From contig NZ_CP109137.1 of assembly GCF_035918095.1 (NCBI RefSeq), forward strand, positions 6,450,001 to 6,514,000: a stretch of 64,000 bases of DNA, in the 5' to 3' direction. This document shows, in pieces, positions 38,319-52,001 of the stretch; within the stretch, counting starts at the first letter, position 1; each line of letters opens with the position of its first letter. The notes under the pieces were generated by a model that saw only the letters and a list, made by a program, of their open reading frames with translations, had not been told where the DNA came from and made no database searches. Origin of the DNA: Streptomyces sp. NBC_01750 (GTDB taxonomy: Bacteria; Actinomycetota; Actinomycetes; Streptomycetales; Streptomycetaceae). A program made the position numbers and the translations under genes.

Positions 38319-38876
38319 TCAGGACGGGCGGTACTCGGACCCCCAGGCCTCGACGGTGTCAGCCGCCCGGTCGAACGCCTCGGCGCGCGACAGGAAGTCA
38401 GCGTTGTGGTCGGTGAACAGCGGCAGCGGCTCGCCGCCCTGTCCCACGACGACGAGCGCCTGGCCCTGCACCGTGCGCGGCAGCCCGAGCCAGCGCACCG
38501 GCTGCTGCACCGTACGTACCGCGGAAGCACGGTTCCAGGGCACCGTGGTGGTCGAGAAGAAGCCCACGCGCCGCACCCCGTGCCTGCTGACCCAGACGCC
38601 CGCGCGCAGCAGCCGCAGCGCGGCGGCGATCAGCGCCAGCCCCACTCCCAGGCACAGTCCCGCTCCCGGCAGCGCACCGGCGAACGCGATGATCATCGCC
38701 GCGATGAGCACGAACGAGGCGAGCAGCAGCAGCAACGCCGCCGAGGCGACCCGCCAGGGGCCCGGACGGTACGGACGCCGCCAGTGGTCGTGATCGTCGA
38801 AGGGCAGCGCGACGTCGTCGGTGTTCGCGGCGTCTGTGCCAAATGCACGGTCGGCTGTCAGAAAGGGCAGGGGCAC
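38319..38876 (-). CDS. Membrane protein with PH-like C-terminal domain
   Basis: A 185-residue protein with a cytosolic N-terminus rich in Asp/His (DDVALPFDDHDHWRRPYRPG), two hydrophobic helices (about 43-87) and a C-terminal beta-rich part (GVWVSRHGVRRVGFFSTTTVPWNRASAVRTVQQPVRWLGLPRTVQGQALVVVG) that has the pattern of bacterial PH (bPH2-type) domains. The start is GTG 38876 behind GTGAGGATCA. It converges on the preceding rightward gene and lies upstream of nothing obvious. Function unknown; the PH call is by pattern only. Confidence 0.65.
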   Translation of the reverse strand: MPLPFLTADRAFGTDAANTDDVALPFDDHDHWRRPYRPGPWRVASAALLLLLASFVLIAAMIIAFAGALPGAGLCLGVGLALIAAALRLLRAGVWVSRHGVRRVGFFSTTTVPWNRASAVRTVQQPVRWLGLPRTVQGQALVVVGQGGEPLPLFTDHNADFLSRAEAFDRAADTVEAWGSEYRPS

Positions 38877-38970
38877 GACTGATCCTCACTCACCAGCACA
38901 CTCGATTGGGCTGTGCCGGTGAGGCTACCGAGGAGCCCCCCGACCGACCACTCCAGGGGGTCCGTACGAG

Positions 38971-39210
38971 TCAGCGCCCGTCGGCCGCCTGGGAGTGCTG
39001 CGAATGCACCGGCGCCCGGCCGGATTCCAGCGCGGGAAGGCCGAAGAGCAGCGAGCCGGCCAGCCCGCAGGCGATCGTCAGCCCGACCAGGGTACGGCCC
39101 GCGAGCTGCGAGACGCTGGCGCGTTCGCGGGGCGGGGGAGCGACGTTACTGCGGAAGCGATCGGCCTCGGCGACGAATGCGAAAGGGACGGCCTCTCGCC
39201 GGCGGAACAT
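38971..39210 (-). CDS. Small single-pass membrane protein, unknown
   Basis: A 79-residue protein: a basic N-terminus (MFRRREAVPFAFVAEADRFRSN), one transmembrane helix (about 36-60, LAGRTLVGLTIACGLAGSLLFGLPA) and a short polar tail with HSQHSQ. The start ATG 39210 has a very good AAGGAGA site, which supports it being real. It diverges from thyX. I recognise no family. Confidence 0.6.
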   Translation of the reverse strand: MFRRREAVPFAFVAEADRFRSNVAPPPRERASVSQLAGRTLVGLTIACGLAGSLLFGLPALESGRAPVHSQHSQAADGR

Positions 39211-39374
39211 CAGGGCACTCTCCTTGGATACGTAAGACGGAACGCTGCTATTGGTACAGACGAGCCGCAGACCGGATCGGTGCCGGATTTCGCCGAAACA
39301 GCTGAAGATTGCCCCTGCGCAAGGTGGTCTAGAGTGGGCGCCGCCCGAGCGAAGACGTTGGAAGGACCCTGTCG

Positions 39375-40115
39375 GTGACCGACACCCCCGCCGAGACCGT
39401 CACACCCAGTTTCCGCAGCGATGTCACCGTCGAACTGGTGAAGCACACCGCCGGCGACTCCGACGTGCTCTGGGCCGCCCGAGTCTCCACGGCGGGTGAG
39501 CAGTCTCTGGAGGAGTTGCAGAAGGACCCGGAGCGCTCCAAAGGACTGATCAACTACCTGATGCGGGACCGTCACGGCAGCCCCTTCGAGCACAACTCGA
39601 TGACCTTCTTCATCAGCGCCCCGATCTTCGTCTTCCGTGAGTTCATGCGGCACCGCGTGGGCTGGTCGTACAACGAGGAGTCCGGCCGCTACCGCGAGCT
39701 GCAGCCGGTCTTCTACGTCCCGGGCGCGGACCGCAAGCTGGTCCAGGAGGGCCGCCCCGGCAAGTACGTCTTCGTCGAAGGCACAGCGGACCAGCAGAAG
39801 ATCGTGACCGAGTCCATGGAGGACTCGTACCGCCGGTCGTACGAGACGTATCAGGAGATGCTGGCCGCAGGCGTCGCCCGCGAGGTCGCCCGTGCGGTCC
39901 TCCCGGTCGGCCTGTTCTCCTCGATGTACGCGACCTGCAATGCCCGTTCGCTGATGCACTTCCTCGGCCTGCGCACCCAGCACGAGCTGGCGACGGTCCC
40001 GTCCTTCCCGCAGCGGGAGATCGAGATGGTCGGCGAGAAGATGGAAGCCCACTGGGCGAAGCTCATGCCGCTCACCTATGCGGCCTTCAACGCCAACGGT
40101 CGCATCGCTCCATAG
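39375..40115 (+). CDS. thyX: Flavin-dependent thymidylate synthase
   Basis: A 246-residue FAD enzyme that methylates dUMP to dTMP with methylene-THF and NADPH. The ThyX signature begins at Arg92: RHRVGWSYNEES, giving RHR-x8-Ser, one residue longer than the common RHR-x7-Ser; the following GRYREL is normal. ARAVLPVGLFSSMYATCNARSLMHFLGLR is the C-terminal active-site block. The start is GTG 39375 with TTGGAAGGA upstream. A TAGAGT (39330-39335) with TTGCCC 15 bases before it may be the promoter. It is followed by an 11-bp hairpin and dapA. Confidence 0.95.
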   Translation: MTDTPAETVTPSFRSDVTVELVKHTAGDSDVLWAARVSTAGEQSLEELQKDPERSKGLINYLMRDRHGSPFEHNSMTFFISAPIFVFREFMRHRVGWSYNEESGRYRELQPVFYVPGADRKLVQEGRPGKYVFVEGTADQQKIVTESMEDSYRRSYETYQEMLAAGVAREVARAVLPVGLFSSMYATCNARSLMHFLGLRTQHELATVPSFPQREIEMVGEKMEAHWAKLMPLTYAAFNANGRIAP

Positions 40116-40151
40116 GGCACAGACGTACGGTCGGCTGGCGAAGTGTCCGTA

Positions 40152-40181
40152 TTGCGGCGTTTCGAGAATGTCATCTAGGCT
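40152..40181 (+). promoter_or_regulatory. Sigma-70-type promoter upstream of dapA
   Basis: TTGCGG (40152-40157), 18-base spacer, TAGGCT (40176-40181), a good vegetative match. It would start RNA near 40188, immediately before the hairpin at 40193-40230, leaving about 115 bases before dapA. Confidence 0.5.
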
Positions 40182-40192
40182 GATCAAACGGA

Positions 40193-40230
40193 CCCGGCAC
40201 TGCTTGAACCCCCGAGCAGGCAGTGCCGGG
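40193..40230 (+). terminator. Hairpin between thyX and dapA
   Basis: A perfect 11-bp stem (CCCGGCACTGC at 40193-40203, complement at 40220-40230) with a 16-base loop, 78 bases after thyX. It can end thyX transcripts, but it also falls just after a promoter and so could be the 5' end of a dapA leader. Confidence 0.6.
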
Positions 40231-40290
40231 CTCCGCTTGTCACGTTCTACGTCACGTCCCCCGAGGGGACACTGCGTACTGAGCAGCGAG

Positions 40291-40296
40291 TAGCGT
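40291..40296 (+). promoter_or_regulatory. -10 element giving a leaderless dapA mRNA
   Basis: TAGCGT fits TANNNT and ends exactly seven bases before the dapA ATG, the spacing of leaderless streptomycete transcripts. No good Shine-Dalgarno precedes that ATG, which supports the idea. Confidence 0.4.
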
Positions 40297-40303
40297 GTTA
40301 CCC

Positions 40304-41203
40304 ATGGCTCCGATCTCCACTCCGCAGACCCCGTTCGGGCGGGTCCTCACCGCTATGGTCACGCCCTTCACGGCGGACGGCGCACTTGACCTCGCCGGTG
40401 CCCAGCGACTTGCCACCCATCTGGTGGACGCAGGCAACGACGGCCTGATCATCAACGGCACCACTGGTGAGTCGCCGACCACCAGCGATGCGGAGAAAGA
40501 CCAGCTCGTACGGGCTGTACTGGAAGCGGTCGGAGACCGTGCCCATGTCGTGGCCGGTGTCGGCACCAACGACACCCGTCACAGCATCGAACTCGCCCGT
40601 ACCGCCGAGCGCTCCGGCGCGCACGGCCTGTTGGCTGTGACGCCGTACTACAACAAGCCACCGCAGGAGGGCCTGCTCCGGCACTTCTCGGCCATTGCGG
40701 ATGCCACGGAACTGCCCGTGATGCTCTACGACATCCCCGGCCGAAGCGGCGTCCCGATCGACACCGAAACGCTCGTGCGCCTCGCCGAGCATCCACGTAT
40801 TGTCGCCAACAAGGACGCCAAGGGTGACCTGGGCCGCGCCAGCTGGGCCATCGCCCGCAGCGGTCTCGCCTGGTACTCCGGCGACGACATGCTCAACCTC
40901 CCGCTGCTCTCGGTCGGCGCGATCGGCTTTGTCTCCGTCGTCGGTCACGTCGTCACCCCGGAGCTTCGTGCCCTCCTCGACGCCTACCTCAACGGTGACG
41001 TCCAGAAGGCCACCGAGATCCACCAGCAGCTGCTCCCGGTGTTCACGGGCATGTTCCGTACGCAGGGGGTCATCACGACCAAGGCGGCACTGACCCTCCA
41101 GGGCCTGCCGGCCGGACCGCTCCGGCTCCCCCTGGTGGAGCTCTCCCCGGAGGAGACCGCGCAGCTCAAGATCGACCTCGCGGCCGGTGGGGTACAGCTC
41201 TAG
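40304..41203 (+). CDS. dapA: 4-hydroxy-tetrahydrodipicolinate synthase
   Basis: A 299-residue class I aldolase condensing pyruvate with aspartate semialdehyde, the first step of the DAP/lysine branch. It has the family features GRVLTAMVTPF, NGTTGESPTTS, VTPYYNKPPQEGL with the active-site Tyr, YDIPGRSGVPI, and the Schiff-base Lys170 in VANKDAKGD. I chose ATG 40304; a GTG nine bases upstream is in frame but would include a TTA codon. Either a leaderless promoter or the upstream TTGCGG/TAGGCT promoter drives it. RNase J follows after 128 bases. Confidence 0.94.
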   Translation: MAPISTPQTPFGRVLTAMVTPFTADGALDLAGAQRLATHLVDAGNDGLIINGTTGESPTTSDAEKDQLVRAVLEAVGDRAHVVAGVGTNDTRHSIELARTAERSGAHGLLAVTPYYNKPPQEGLLRHFSAIADATELPVMLYDIPGRSGVPIDTETLVRLAEHPRIVANKDAKGDLGRASWAIARSGLAWYSGDDMLNLPLLSVGAIGFVSVVGHVVTPELRALLDAYLNGDVQKATEIHQQLLPVFTGMFRTQGVITTKAALTLQGLPAGPLRLPLVELSPEETAQLKIDLAAGGVQL

Positions 41204-41331
41204 ACACAGACTTCACAACTGAATAAGCGAAACCCGACCGAAACGGTCAGACCTAGACAACAGCAAGTGCACGAATGTCATGTACGCCACGTGCCTCAGC
41301 GGTACGTGGCGTGCGTGGTGAGGAGAGTCTT

Positions 41332-43017
41332 TTGAGTCATCCGCATCCTGAACTCGGCGCCCCGCCGAAGCTGCCCAAGGGCGGCCTGCGCGTCACCCCG
41401 CTCGGCGGCCTCGGCGAGATCGGCCGCAATATGACGGTCTTCGAGTACGACGGCCGGCTGCTGATCGTCGACTGCGGTGTCCTCTTCCCCGAGGAGGAGC
41501 AGCCCGGTATCGACCTGATCCTGCCGGACTTCTCCACCATCGCGGACCGTCTCGACGACGTCGAGGGCATCGTGCTCACGCACGGGCACGAGGACCACAT
41601 CGGCGGCGTCCCGTTCCTGCTCCGGCTGAAGCCCGACATCCCGCTGATCGGCTCCAAGCTGACACTCGCCCTGATCGAGGCGAAGCTCCAGGAGCACCGC
41701 ATCCGCCCGTACACCCTCGAGGTGACGGAGGGACACCGCGAGCGCATCGGCCCCTTCGACTGCGAGTTCGTCGCGGTCAACCACTCCATCCCGGACGCGC
41801 TGGCGGTCGCCATCCGTACTCCCGCGGGCATGGTGGTCCACACCGGCGACTTCAAGATGGACCAGCTCCCGCTGGACCGCCGCCTCACGGACCTCCCGAC
41901 CTTCGCCAGGCTGGGCGAAGAGGGCATCGACCTGCTGCTCTCGGACTCCACCAACGCCGAGGTCCCGGGCTTCGTCCCGCCCGAGCGGGACATCTCCAAC
42001 GTCCTGCGGACGGTGTTCGCGAACGCCCAGAAGCGGATCATCGTGGCGAGCTTCGCCAGCCACGTCCACCGCATCCAGCAGATCCTCGATGCGGCCCATG
42101 AGTACGGACGCCGTGTTGCCTTCGTCGGGCGCTCCATGGTCCGCAACATGGGGATCGCCCGTGACCTGGGATATCTGAAGGTCCCGGCCGGCCTTGTCGT
42201 GGACGTCAAGACGCTCGACGACCTTCCCGACGACGAGGTCGTACTCGTCTGCACGGGCTCTCAGGGCGAGCCGATGGCGGCGCTCTCCCGGATGGCCAAC
42301 CGCGACCACCAGATCCGCATCGTCCCCGGCGACACGGTGATCCTGGCGTCTTCCCTCATCCCGGGTAACGAGAACGCGGTCTACCGCGTGATCAACGGCT
42401 TGAGCAGGTGGGGCGCGGACGTCATCCACAAGGGCAACGCCAAGGTCCATGTCTCGGGCCACGCCTCGGCGGGCGAGCTCCTGTACTTCTACAACATCTG
42501 CAAGCCGAAGAACTTGATGCCGGTCCACGGCGAGTGGCGCCACCTGCGGGCCAATGCCGAACTCGGCGCACTGACGGGCGTCCCGAAGGACCGCATCGTC
42601 ATCGCGGAGGACGGTGTCGTCGTCGACCTCGTCGACGGCAAGGCCAAGATCGTCGGCAAGGTCCAGGCGGGCTATGTGTATGTCGACGGACTCTCGGTCG
42701 GCGATGTCACCGAGACCTCTCTCAAGGACCGCCGCATTCTGGGAGACGAGGGCATCATCTCGGTCTTCATCGTGGTGGACAGCACCACCGGCAAGATCGT
42801 CGGCGGCCCGCACATCCAGGCCCGGGGCTCCGGTATCGACGACTCGGTGTTCGTCGGCGTCGTGCCCAAGATCGAAGAGGCGCTCAACAAGTCCGCACAG
42901 GACGGCGTCGTAGAACCCCATCAGCTGCAGCAACTCGTCCGCCGCTCGGTGGGCAAGTGGGTCTCCGACACCTACCGCCGGCGCCCGATGATCCTCCCGG
43001 TCGTCGTCGAGGTCTGA
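41332..43017 (+). CDS. rnj: Ribonuclease J
   Basis: A 561-residue metallo-beta-lactamase/beta-CASP RNase with 5'-3' exonuclease and endonuclease activity in RNA decay and rRNA maturation. The zinc motif HGHEDH is at 84-89 (VLTHGHEDHIGG); other landmarks are NHSIPDALAVAI, VVHTGDFKMDQ, SDSTNAEVPG, the beta-CASP FASHVHRIQQIL and VHVSGHASAGEL. The start is a TTG at 41332 (MSHPHPELG), with GAGGAGAG upstream. It lies directly upstream of the rRNA operon. A strong terminator separates them. Confidence 0.95.
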   Translation: MSHPHPELGAPPKLPKGGLRVTPLGGLGEIGRNMTVFEYDGRLLIVDCGVLFPEEEQPGIDLILPDFSTIADRLDDVEGIVLTHGHEDHIGGVPFLLRLKPDIPLIGSKLTLALIEAKLQEHRIRPYTLEVTEGHRERIGPFDCEFVAVNHSIPDALAVAIRTPAGMVVHTGDFKMDQLPLDRRLTDLPTFARLGEEGIDLLLSDSTNAEVPGFVPPERDISNVLRTVFANAQKRIIVASFASHVHRIQQILDAAHEYGRRVAFVGRSMVRNMGIARDLGYLKVPAGLVVDVKTLDDLPDDEVVLVCTGSQGEPMAALSRMANRDHQIRIVPGDTVILASSLIPGNENAVYRVINGLSRWGADVIHKGNAKVHVSGHASAGELLYFYNICKPKNLMPVHGEWRHLRANAELGALTGVPKDRIVIAEDGVVVDLVDGKAKIVGKVQAGYVYVDGLSVGDVTETSLKDRRILGDEGIISVFIVVDSTTGKIVGGPHIQARGSGIDDSVFVGVVPKIEEALNKSAQDGVVEPHQLQQLVRRSVGKWVSDTYRRRPMILPVVVEV

Positions 43018-43029
43018 CGCGTCAACTAC

Positions 43030-43068
43030 GGAGCGGGGCCCCCGATTTGCATCGGGGCGCCCCGCTCC
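43030..43068 (+). terminator. Terminator after the RNase J gene
   Basis: A 9-bp outer stem (43030-43038 with 43060-43068) plus an inner CCCCGAT/ATCGGGG stem, 13 bases past the stop, forming a long GC hairpin. Confidence 0.8.
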
Positions 43069-43162
43069 AGTACGTTTACGTCTCCACCTGAACGGGACAC
43101 CGACGCACTCGTGCGCTCGGATGCAGTACCCGAACGGGGCGGGAATTCCGACTCAGATTCTC

Positions 43163-43171
43163 TGATAAAGT
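43163..43171 (+). promoter_or_regulatory. rRNA operon promoter -10 region (upstream)
   Basis: TGATAAAGT, containing TAAAGT (TANNNT). It belongs to the TCTGATAAAGTCGGA type of box seen in other Streptomyces rrn leaders. No canonical -35 is visible. The second, related box is at 43251. Confidence 0.55.
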
Positions 43172-43250
43172 CGGATCAGCCGAAAGGCAAAAGGCTCCCA
43201 ACGGCCACTGGAATCGAATTCCGAACCGGAAACGGAACGGGAAAAGGATC

Positions 43251-43259
43251 TGGTAAGGT
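43251..43259 (+). promoter_or_regulatory. rRNA operon promoter -10 region (downstream)
   Basis: TGGTAAGGT, containing TAAGGT, followed by TGGAAACACGAAGGGAAGC as in other Streptomyces rrn leaders. Downstream, TTGAGAACTCAACAGCGTGCC (about 43339-43360) resembles a processing or antitermination box that recurs in the 16S-23S spacer near 45337. Confidence 0.6.
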
Positions 43260-43544
43260 TGGAAACACGAAGGGAAGCGCCCGGAGGAAAGCCTCAGACA
43301 GTGTTCTGTGGGTGAGTACAAAGGAAGCGTCCGTTCCTTGAGAACTCAACAGCGTGCCAAAAGTCAACGCCAGATATGTTGATACCCCGGCCTGTTTCGG
43401 CAGGTTCGAGGTTCCTTTGAAAGTCCTGTCCCTGCTCATTGCAGCGGGGCGGGCAATGACACAGCGAGGACGCTGTGAACAGTCGGTCTTATTCCGATCG
43501 GCTGTTCCGCTCTTGTGGTGTTGATCCCGATTACGGGAGAACAT

Positions 43545-48494
<4,950 letters not shown>

Positions 48495-48577
48495 GTTGCT
48501 CGCGTCCACTGTGTTAGTTCTGAAGCAACGAACTGTCGAGTCCCCCTGTGGGATTCCGGGTCGTACATCTTCATAGA

Positions 48578-48697
48578 GTTTCGGTGGTCATAGCGTTAGG
48601 GAAACGCCCGGTTACATTCCGAACCCGGAAGCTAAGCCTTTCAGCGCCGATGGTACTGCAGGGGGGACCCTGTGGGAGAGTAGGACACCGCCGAACA
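48578..48697 (+). rRNA. rrf: 5S ribosomal RNA
   Basis: About 120 bases: GTTTCGGTGGTCATAGCG at the 5' end, CGAACCCGGAAGCTAAGCC in the loop B/C region and GGGAGAGTAGGACACCGCCG at the 3' end, with complementary termini. It lies 83 bases after 23S. Confidence 0.93.
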
Positions 48698-48708
48698 ATC
48701 ATTGTGGG

Positions 48709-48739
48709 AAAGCCCCGCACCGTTATGGTGCGGGGCTTT
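48709..48739 (+). terminator. rRNA operon terminator
   Basis: A perfect 13-bp stem (48709-48721 with 48727-48739), 5-base loop and a run of four T at its end, 12 bases after 5S rRNA. Confidence 0.9.
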
Positions 48740-48960
48740 TCTGCGTTCGGGCCCCATTACGCCAACCCGCTCGATTCGTATGCCCCGCCCGACTAGGAGA
48801 GGCCGTTGCGGTGGCGACAACGAATCCTGGGTGTGCTCGAACCTGTCCGCATCGGCGCATGGTGGCAGGACGGGCACGGCCGGTCCGGAGGAGAGGAACG
48901 GATGGTTCTGAGCAGTCGGGTGTTCAGGGTATGATCTATCGTGTTGCCGCAGGACAGCAG

Positions 48961-49033
48961 GCCCCAATAGCTCAGTCGGTAGAGCGTCTCCATGGTAAGG
49001 AGAAGGTCTACGGTTCGATTCCGTATTGGGGCT
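48961..49033 (+). tRNA. tRNA-Thr (anticodon GGT)
   Basis: A 73-base cloverleaf: acceptor GCCCCAA/TTGGGGC, D-arm GCTC...GAGC, anticodon stem TCTCC/GGAGA with loop ATGGTAA (GGT, reading ACC), T-arm TACGG/CCGTA with loop TTCGATT, discriminator T. CCA is not encoded. It stands alone between the rRNA terminator and its own terminator. The roughly 220 bases before it contain nothing else I can support. Confidence 0.93.
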
Positions 49034-49042
49034 CGGCAAAGG

Positions 49043-49074
49043 AGAAGGCCCCCGCCAAGTGGCGGGGGCCTTCT
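49043..49074. terminator. Terminator between tRNA-Thr and osaC
   Basis: A perfect 14-bp inverted repeat (49043-49056 with 49061-49074), loop AAGT, between a rightward tRNA and the leftward osaC stop. It can serve both strands. Confidence 0.85.
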
Positions 49075-49080
49075 TAGTGT

Positions 49081-51732
49081 TCAGGCCCTGTGGGGCTCCG
49101 GGATGCGCATCGCGAGGATGGCCATGTCGTCGGAGGCGGGTTCGGCCGCGAAGCGCTCCACGGCACGCAGGACGCGGCTGGCGACCGCCCCCGCCGTCAG
49201 GCCGGTGCAGGTCCTCAGGACGTCGATCAGGCCGTCGTCGCCCATCATGCGGGTGCCCTCGCGGCGTTCGGTGACGCCGTCCGTGACACAGAGCAGGACG
49301 TCGCCGGGGTCGAGGGTCACCATCTGCTCGTACAGCTCCAGGTCTTCCATGACGCCGAGGAGGGGCTGCGGCTCCGCTGCCGGTTCCACGCTGCCGTCCT
49401 GACGCAGACGCAGCGGCAGAGGATGGCCGGCGCAGACGACCTTGAGAACTGCGCTGCCGTCCTCCTGGGGCCACAACTCCCCGTACAGGAGTGTGAGGAA
49501 GCGGCTGCGGGCGCCTTCGTCGAGGATTGCCGCGTTCAGTCGCTCGAGTACCGCAGGGCCGCCGAAGCCCTCGCGGGCGAGCAGGCGCAGAGCATGGCGG
49601 GCGAGGCCGGTCACGGCCGCGGCTTCCGGGCCCGTACCGCAGACGTCGCCGATGGCGAAGCCGTACGCGCCGTCGCGGATGGGGAAGAGGTCGTAGAAGT
49701 CGCCGCCGACTTCGTTGCCTTCGCCGGCCGCGCGGTAGATGACCTCGACCTCGACGCCGGGGATCTGGGGCAGGCCCGGCGGCAGCAGGCTGCGCTGCAG
49801 GGCCTGGCTGATGGCTGTGCGCTCGGAGTACAGCCGGGCGTTGTCGAGGGCGAGGGCCGCTCGACGGGAGAGGTCCTCGGCGAGTTCCAGGATCTCCTGG
49901 CGGAAGTGGTCGTCGGAAGGCTTGCCGAGGACCAGCATGCCGATGACACGGTTGCGGGCGACGAGCGGCAGGACGACCGTCTCGCCGCCGACCGCTGCGG
50001 CCGTGGCGCGTGTGGTGCCGATGCCGGAGGAGACAGGTGAAGTGGAGCCCAGGCCGAGTTCGCGCTTGGAGGTGCGCAGAGCCGCTCGTTGGGCGGCGTC
50101 GGCCGGAGCGGCCCAGACGCGGGCTCCCGGGGCGGGGACCGGGTCGGGCGGGGCGATTTTGGAGAGGAGCGCCTTGAGTCCGTCGATGCGATCCTCGTCC
50201 TCGTGGAGTACGTAACTGAGGTACGGGTCCGAGGCCTGGTCGGCGATCGTGTAGACGGCGCACCAGGTGGCGAGGGTGGGCACCGTCATCTGGGCCATCA
50301 GCGCCAGGGTTTGGTCGCGGTCGAGCGTTCCGGCGAGCAGGTCGGAGGCCTCGACGAGGAAGGAGAGCGAGCCGCGGCGCAGGCGTTCCAGCTCGCCCAG
50401 GCGGGCCGATTCCACGGCCAGGGCGATGCGGTCGGCGGCGAACTGGAGGCGCAGGGCCTCCTCGTTGGAGTAGCGGCCCGAGGATTCGGCGGCGACGCCG
50501 AGGGAGCCGGTGAGGCGGCCCTCCACCTTCAGCGGGACGGTGACGACCGAGCGCATCCCGGTGGAGTTGAGCAGCGGGACGGCGCCAGGGACGGCGGTGA
50601 GGTCCTCGTGGACGGCGGGCATTCTGGCTGAGCCGTAGCGGCCGGTGCCGGCTTCCACCGGGACGCGGGCGAAGCGCTGGCGGGCCGAGGGGAGGCCTGT
50701 GGTGGCGCGTACTTCGAGTTCGGTCTCGTCGTCGGTGGCCAGCAGCAGGAAAGCGGCGTCGCCGTCGAGCATGTCGCGGGCGCGCTCGACGGTGCGCTGG
50801 AGGAGGCCGTCGAGGTCGTCGGGGGCGGGGGAGCCGATGAAGACCTCGAAGGGGTCGGTGGCGTGGCTCTCGCCGCTCTCGGTGACCGGGACGCGCTGGG
50901 GGCTCTGGATGACGGCGCGTTCGTCGTCGCGTACGAGAAGGCAGACCGTGGAGGGCTCGCCGTTGGTGTCCCGTACCCGAAGGTGGGAGGCGTAGACGGG
51001 GACGACGCGGCCGTCGGTGCCCCGGATGCCGTAGCTGCCTTCCCAGCGGGAGAGTTGGAGGGCCTCGACGATGCCGGTGCCGATGCCGGGGGTGTGCGGC
51101 CAGGCGGCGAAGTCGGTCAGCGGCTTGCCGATGACGTGCTCGGCGGCGTATCCGAAGAGGTGCTGGGCGTCCTCGTTCCAGACGGAGATCGAACCGCTGC
51201 GGTCGATCTGGGTGACGGCGACGCGTACGCGTTCGTCGGCCACCGGGAGCAGGGCGACGGGCATGACCGGGCCGGCGGATCGGGTGCCCACCGGGCGCTG
51301 GGGGAGGTCGAGTTGGAACCACACCTGTTTGTAGGTGGGGGTGTACTCGACGCCCCAGCGGGAGGCGAGTGCGGCGCACAGCAGGAGTCCCCGGCCGTTC
51401 TCGCGGTCCGGGCTGCCGAGCGACAGGCCGGTGCCCTGGATCGGGATTTCGCGCTCGGGGTAGCGGTCGGCGACTTCGACCCGTACGCCGTCCTCTGTGC
51501 GCAGACAGAGAACGTCGGCCGAGGTGCCGGCGTGTACGACGGCATTGGTGACGAGCTCGCTGGTGAGGACGACCGCATCATCGACGACGTCGGCATACCC
51601 CCACCCCTGGAGGGTGTCGCGGACAAAGGCGCGGGCGGTCGCGACGGACCGTCCCACAGGGTCGAAGCTGGCAGCCGCCCGCGCGGTGATCACAGAACTC
51701 CTCGTACGCGTCTCGACGCCCGGCTCTGCCAT
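49081..51732 (-). CDS. osaC: OsaC-like multidomain kinase/phosphatase modulating SigB
   Basis: An 883-residue signalling protein. Order: an RsbW-like HATPase domain (about 30-140; N-box LTSELVTNAVVHAG, G2 ENGRGLLLC), a PAS domain (about 165-285), two GAF domains (about 310-450 and 465-640), and a C-terminal PP2C/SpoIIE phosphatase with metal ligands Asp678 (VGGDFYD), Asp818 (VTDGVTE) and Asp868/869 (SDDMAIL). In S. coelicolor the adjacent OsaC was described as binding SigB and damping its activity after osmotic stress; I assign this by architecture and by its place next to osaA. The partner anti-sigma and anti-anti-sigma proteins are not in this window. It diverges from osaA. Confidence 0.82.
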   Translation of the reverse strand: MAEPGVETRTRSSVITARAAASFDPVGRSVATARAFVRDTLQGWGYADVVDDAVVLTSELVTNAVVHAGTSADVLCLRTEDGVRVEVADRYPEREIPIQGTGLSLGSPDRENGRGLLLCAALASRWGVEYTPTYKQVWFQLDLPQRPVGTRSAGPVMPVALLPVADERVRVAVTQIDRSGSISVWNEDAQHLFGYAAEHVIGKPLTDFAAWPHTPGIGTGIVEALQLSRWEGSYGIRGTDGRVVPVYASHLRVRDTNGEPSTVCLLVRDDERAVIQSPQRVPVTESGESHATDPFEVFIGSPAPDDLDGLLQRTVERARDMLDGDAAFLLLATDDETELEVRATTGLPSARQRFARVPVEAGTGRYGSARMPAVHEDLTAVPGAVPLLNSTGMRSVVTVPLKVEGRLTGSLGVAAESSGRYSNEEALRLQFAADRIALAVESARLGELERLRRGSLSFLVEASDLLAGTLDRDQTLALMAQMTVPTLATWCAVYTIADQASDPYLSYVLHEDEDRIDGLKALLSKIAPPDPVPAPGARVWAAPADAAQRAALRTSKRELGLGSTSPVSSGIGTTRATAAAVGGETVVLPLVARNRVIGMLVLGKPSDDHFRQEILELAEDLSRRAALALDNARLYSERTAISQALQRSLLPPGLPQIPGVEVEVIYRAAGEGNEVGGDFYDLFPIRDGAYGFAIGDVCGTGPEAAAVTGLARHALRLLAREGFGGPAVLERLNAAILDEGARSRFLTLLYGELWPQEDGSAVLKVVCAGHPLPLRLRQDGSVEPAAEPQPLLGVMEDLELYEQMVTLDPGDVLLCVTDGVTERREGTRMMGDDGLIDVLRTCTGLTAGAVASRVLRAVERFAAEPASDDMAILAMRIPEPHRA

Positions 51733-52001
51733 GATTCGGCCTGCCCCTCCCGGTGCCCGCTGGTAGTACTTGCGCCACCCCGCCCCCGCCGGGCGGACCG
51801 GAGCGGGTGGACAGCCGGATGCCAGGTTACTTACCTTCGCTGTCCGAGCGGATGCGGGTTACCGCTGTTTCCGCCCACCGAGGGCGGGGACGCTATGCGA
51901 AGCTGCCGAACTGTTATGGCCTTGTTCGGCCATGGTGAAACACTGGGCAGGCTTCCTGAGACAGCCCGGGCAGTACGGTCAACCCCTGCGGGAGGGACAC
52001 G

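Noticed and set aside
40295..40303. GTG start for dapA
   Set aside because: It adds a TTA codon (rare in Streptomyces growth genes) and three residues outside the conserved domain.
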